DNA from: Paulinella micropora
Taxonomy: Eukaryota; Cercozoa; Imbricatea; Euglyphida
Reading direction: 5' to 3'
DNA length: 20,866 bases
Assembly: GCA_009731375.1 (NCBI GenBank)
Contig: BJOX01000128.1
Location: 435,979-456,844, forward strand
Shown here: piece by piece, positions 17,586-20,866 of the stretch
Layout of the letters: the number at the start of each line of letters is the position of its first letter
Position numbering within the stretch: the stretch's first letter is position 1
Program-made: the position numbers and the translations under genes
The notes under the pieces: generated by a model
Databases searched by the model: none
What the model saw: the letters and a program-made list of their open reading frames with translations, nothing else
Told to the model about the DNA's origin: nothing

Positions 17586-18894
17586 TCTTTTTGACTTTTT
17601 GTTTATTTCTTGTGCTTCTCCGTAATGGTGCTTTTACTTCCTCTGTAGCGGTTTCTTCTTGTGGCACTTCTTTCTTCTCTTTGATAAACTTATTAACAAT
17701 AACGGCTCCAATCTTGCTTAATTGTCGTAGTTTAATATTTGTTATTATTCCCCCGTGGTCGTTGTAAATCTGTTCGAGCAATTTATACTTATCATCTGCT
17801 TGCTTTTTTTCCTAATGGTTGATATTTGCTTTCTTCTTCTCCGTTTTCACTTTCAGTTTCATTAATATTATTTAAATTCAAACATAAATCTATCTTTCTT
17901 CTTAACTCCTCTAATTCTGTTTTAATTCCTTCTGCCTTAATTTTTTCAGGGTCGGCCACATTAACACATGAATAACTAAATGAAGTCAACATATGACCAA
18001 GAACATTTGAAACCCATGTATTAAAATTCTCTATTTTCGGATTGGCAAAATTACTATATGACAAACTAGCATATAGTTTTCGCAACATACTACTTTTCTG
18101 TGTGTATTCCGAAAGCCAAGGAAAGATTTTAATAATTCTTTTGTTTAGTTCATTGTTTTTTTGCTTATCAAGCACACCCTCTTTGTTGATGATAACTGCT
18201 TTTTTCTTTTTGAAGTGGTTCCTTATTGAATTTACTTGTTCAATTACGAATTCAGGAGTAAAAAGGACGACAGGTCTCTCAGTCTAATTTTTTTCTTGTC
18301 ATTCTCTCTTTTTTGCTAAATTATTTACCCTCAACCAACTTGGTTTATCTGGTATCAACTCGTATGTGTTTTTATCAAATATTTCCACGGGCCTCGCTCC
18401 AATTGCTATCATCAAAGCAAGTAGTTTAAGATAAGGGTCATTACTTAATATCATATCGTTCATTTTAGCCATTACATCACGAACATCAATCTGTATTTTT
18501 TGTTCATTTTTTGCTTGACATCTTTCTTATACCCCTCAACGATATCAATCCGCTCGTCTTCATTCAGATTAAAATACTTATCAAGTTTGCTCATTTCATA
18601 TACCTTTTCACTTTGATAAAGTTCTATTGCTTTTTTTCTTACCTCAGAAAGTCTTTGTCTTCTGCTGTTCAAATTAGGATACACGATAGCATATTTCGGG
18701 TATATGACTTTTAGTGCCTCAAGTGCCTCTTCATCATTCGTTGGTGTGTTAAATAGCGATATAATAGCATTATGAAAGGCGATACTTGGTTTCAACTCAC
18801 TATCGTAGAAGTTGGACACAACATCATAAAATTTATTTTCTGTAGTAGCAACTCTTAACTGCCTAACAAATTTTCTATCGTCTTCGCTCCACAT
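17575..18894 (-). CDS. Tyrosine recombinase, possibly protelomerase-like, in several frames
   Basis: Three annotated-size frames (18472-18894, 17792 to about 18283, 17575 to about 17816) plus an unlisted stretch (18300-18510) read as one minus-strand gene of about 440 codons. Shifts lie near A runs at about 18500, 18290-18315 and 17806-17812. The N-terminal 140 residues are helical. The catalytic part has GARPVE at 18383-18400 (first Arg), a basic KKKK segment, RKLYASLSY near 18070-18090 (second Arg), LGH with His at 17993-17995, and a nucleophile-position Tyr in SFSYSC at 17972-17974. The R...K...R...H...Y order and the RxxYA pattern recall protelomerase-type recombinases. The His-Tyr spacing of 7 is shorter than the usual 8-9. 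The C-terminal segment (HGGIITNIKLRQLSKIGAVI) looks like a DNA-binding helix-turn-helix with a basic tail. Likely role: integration or genome-end resolution. Confidence 0.65.
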
Positions 18895-19893
18895 CCTAGT
18901 ATATAATAGACAAGTTCATATTTTTATAAATTAAAATTAAACATTTTTTTCGGACACGGCTGAAGTCAGTCGGTTATGGCCCTTATATGGTCCCTTACGA
19001 GGACCTTCTAATTTTTTCGGACCCCATCAAAAAAATAAGGACCAAAACAAGGACGACTTATAAGAAGATTTCCAATGAAATTCTATCTATTTACTTTATT
19101 ATTTTACTTACTTATTTTGAATGAATTTTAAAGAATTTATAAATAAATAAAGATATAATATAGAGAGAATTATTGAATAAAACGACTTCCTGCCCGTCCT
19201 TAAAAAAGTCTTTAAAACTTAAATTTTTTGACGGGCCAATTGAATTTTTTTTAAATAAAATAACTTTCTTGTCCAGTCAAACAATTGGAAAAAAGAAATA
19301 TTTTTTTCGGACACATTTTAAGCATTATTTATTTATAAAAACTCTTACTATTAATTTCAAAGAACTTAGAACTTATTTCTGATTTAAAAGGACTTTTTTG
19401 CTCAAATTAATAATAAGACTTATTATAGATAAAATAACACTCCTATTAAAAGAAGACCAAAAATAAAAAGTGATAAGATAAAAAAAATTATATTTTTTTA
19501 GTTTTTTCAAATTTTTCAAAGATTTTTTCAAACTTTTTTAGAAAAAAAATAAACATTTCAAAAAAAAGTAAGGAATTTGAAAAAAAATGACACTTTATAA
19601 GAGTTATTTCATTATATCTAGCCTTGCCACCTCACATTCTTTACAACTCTTAATAGTGCTCTCCCCCCTTAGTCTTCCTACCGTCTCCCTTAGTCGTGTG
19701 GCTATCGCCCCCTCCCCCCCCCACGAACTTCGTTCGTTGCCCCCCATTAAACTTTTAAGATCCTTCCAATTTTGACCATATCAGCAAAAAATGGACCAAT
19801 ATCGGCAACACCGCAGACGAGAAAGGTGAGGCGAAAATACACACCGACGGGGGTTTGTATTTCTGTATTTGGACAACTTTTACACTTTTCCGC
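18895..19893. other. AT-rich non-coding region with repeated TTTTTTCGGAC words
   Basis: About 1 kb with no convincing gene; the 69-codon frame at 19173 is Lys/Phe/Leu-biased as expected from AT-rich sequence. The word TTTTTTCGGAC occurs near 18945-18955, 19012-19022 and 19302-19312, all in the same orientation. A 7-bp inverted pair GCCCGTC/GACGGGC (19192-19198 and 19230-19236) and GGTCC...AGGACC (about 18989-19005) are embedded. From 19660 to 19745 it turns C-rich. It could hold a replication origin or recombination site; nothing proves it. Confidence 0.5.
18896..18909 (-). promoter_or_regulatory. CTATTATATACTAG box before the recombinase
   Basis: It lies 1 nt upstream of the minus-strand ATG at 18894 and has the same AT-box core as the other viral starts. 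Confidence 0.4.
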
Positions 19894-20294
19894 ATGATCA
19901 TTTATGTGTGGCGGACTTGTCCATTCGTATATTAAATACACAGAAAAGACGAAAAACACACACAGGAAAACAGAAAAACACACACAGGAAGCACAAAACA
20001 TACCTTTGTTTACAAAAATACGGAAAACTAAGCACACTAAGGCTTATTTAGTAAAAATAACGACATTTTCATATAAATGAAATTTATATATATTTTTTAG
20101 AATAAAAAATATGAAAATGTCGTTATTTTTACTAAATAAGCCTTAGTGTGCTTAGTTTTCCGTATTTTTGTAAAACAAAGGTATGTTTTGTGCTTCCTGT
20201 GTGTGTTTTTCTGTTTTCCTGTGTGTGTTTTTCGTCTTTTCTGTGCTTGTATTTAATATACGAATGGACAAGTCCGCCACACATAAATGATCAT
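19894..20294. repeat. Large inverted repeat (181/186 bp arms, 34-bp spacer)
   Basis: The left arm 19894-20074 is the reverse complement of 20109-20294, apart from a 4-bp and a 1-bp indel (AAGC missing and one T missing in the left arm). I saw no other substitution. The spacer 20075-20108 is AT-rich. Each arm contains two GTGTGTGTTTTTC-type units. The arms code for nothing. As a single strand this would fold into a giant hairpin. It may be a head-to-head terminal repeat, a hairpin-end replication intermediate captured in the assembly, a foldback element, or an inverted artefact. Confidence 0.92.
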
Positions 20295-20301
20295 ATATAT
20301 A

Positions 20302-20672
<371 letters not shown>

Positions 20673-20673
<1 letters not shown>

Positions 20674-20866
20674 GGCCTAGGCCTTCGGTTTAATGAAGTT
20701 AACAATTTAACCTCTGGTCGATCCATACAAATCGTTAGCTCAAGAGCTATTGATTTAACTAGATGGTGACCTACGTCTCAAGTTATTAAAGGTAATGAGA
20801 AATTATCAAAATATTAAAGTATTAAAATAAAATGACTTAGATTAAAAATATTAAAATAAAATAAAA
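20673..20866. other. Right edge, no gene seen
   Basis: About 194 bp of AT-rich sequence after the microsatellite, ending in ATTAAAATAAAATAAAA. No ORF, RNA gene or repeat match to the rest of the window was found. Confidence 0.6.

Noticed and set aside
19173-19382. 69-codon frame in the AT-rich region
   Set aside because: Composition (Lys, Phe, Leu, Asn) is what AT-rich random sequence gives, and no AT box or family motif supports it.

Overview
The window looks eukaryotic. Roughly the first 4 kb are host-like: long (TTA)n microsatellites, a tRNA-like SINE head, two diverged dispersed repeats present twice, and a split gene whose introns of about 60-67 bp have clean GT...AG ends and T-rich acceptor tracts. 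I cannot name the host; a protist or alga is my guess from the viral gene types, not from a marker. Large N gaps and poly-G/C runs show this is a draft assembly.

From about 4.4 to 18.9 kb the sequence becomes AT-rich, intron-free and tightly packed, and carries the morphogenesis module of a small double-jelly-roll DNA virus of the polinton-like virus (PLV)/virophage type. In order: a phage-like fiber gene ending in an S74 intramolecular chaperone; a small membrane protein; three minus-strand genes (GIY-YIG endonuclease, a secreted Cys-rich protein, a small charged protein); a plus-strand block with a phospholipase A2-like virion protein, a Pro-rich protein, the A32/FtsK-HerA packaging ATPase, two small proteins, the major capsid protein and the penton/minor capsid protein; then a second fiber-like gene (minus), a small plus-strand gene, and a minus-strand tyrosine recombinase that becomes visible only when several short frames are read as one gene. 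No DNA polymerase, primase-helicase or retroviral-type integrase was found.

The ATPase, major capsid, penton and several small genes are intact. At least seven other genes are broken by single-base shifts (often at A runs), a 20-bp tandem duplication, or 10-N gaps flanked by duplicated sequence. This mixture fits assembly error at least as well as decay of an endogenous element. Short AT boxes close to CATAATATA or TATATTATA lie just upstream of many of the viral starts and are probable promoters.

To the right of the recombinase is about 1 kb of AT-rich non-coding DNA with repeated TTTTTTCGGAC words, then a nearly perfect 181/186-bp inverted repeat around a 34-bp spacer, then a (TAC)n microsatellite. 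The recombinase beside a giant palindrome is the most intriguing arrangement here: it could mark a terminal-repeat junction or hairpin end of the virus, although an inverted-repeat assembly artefact is not excluded.
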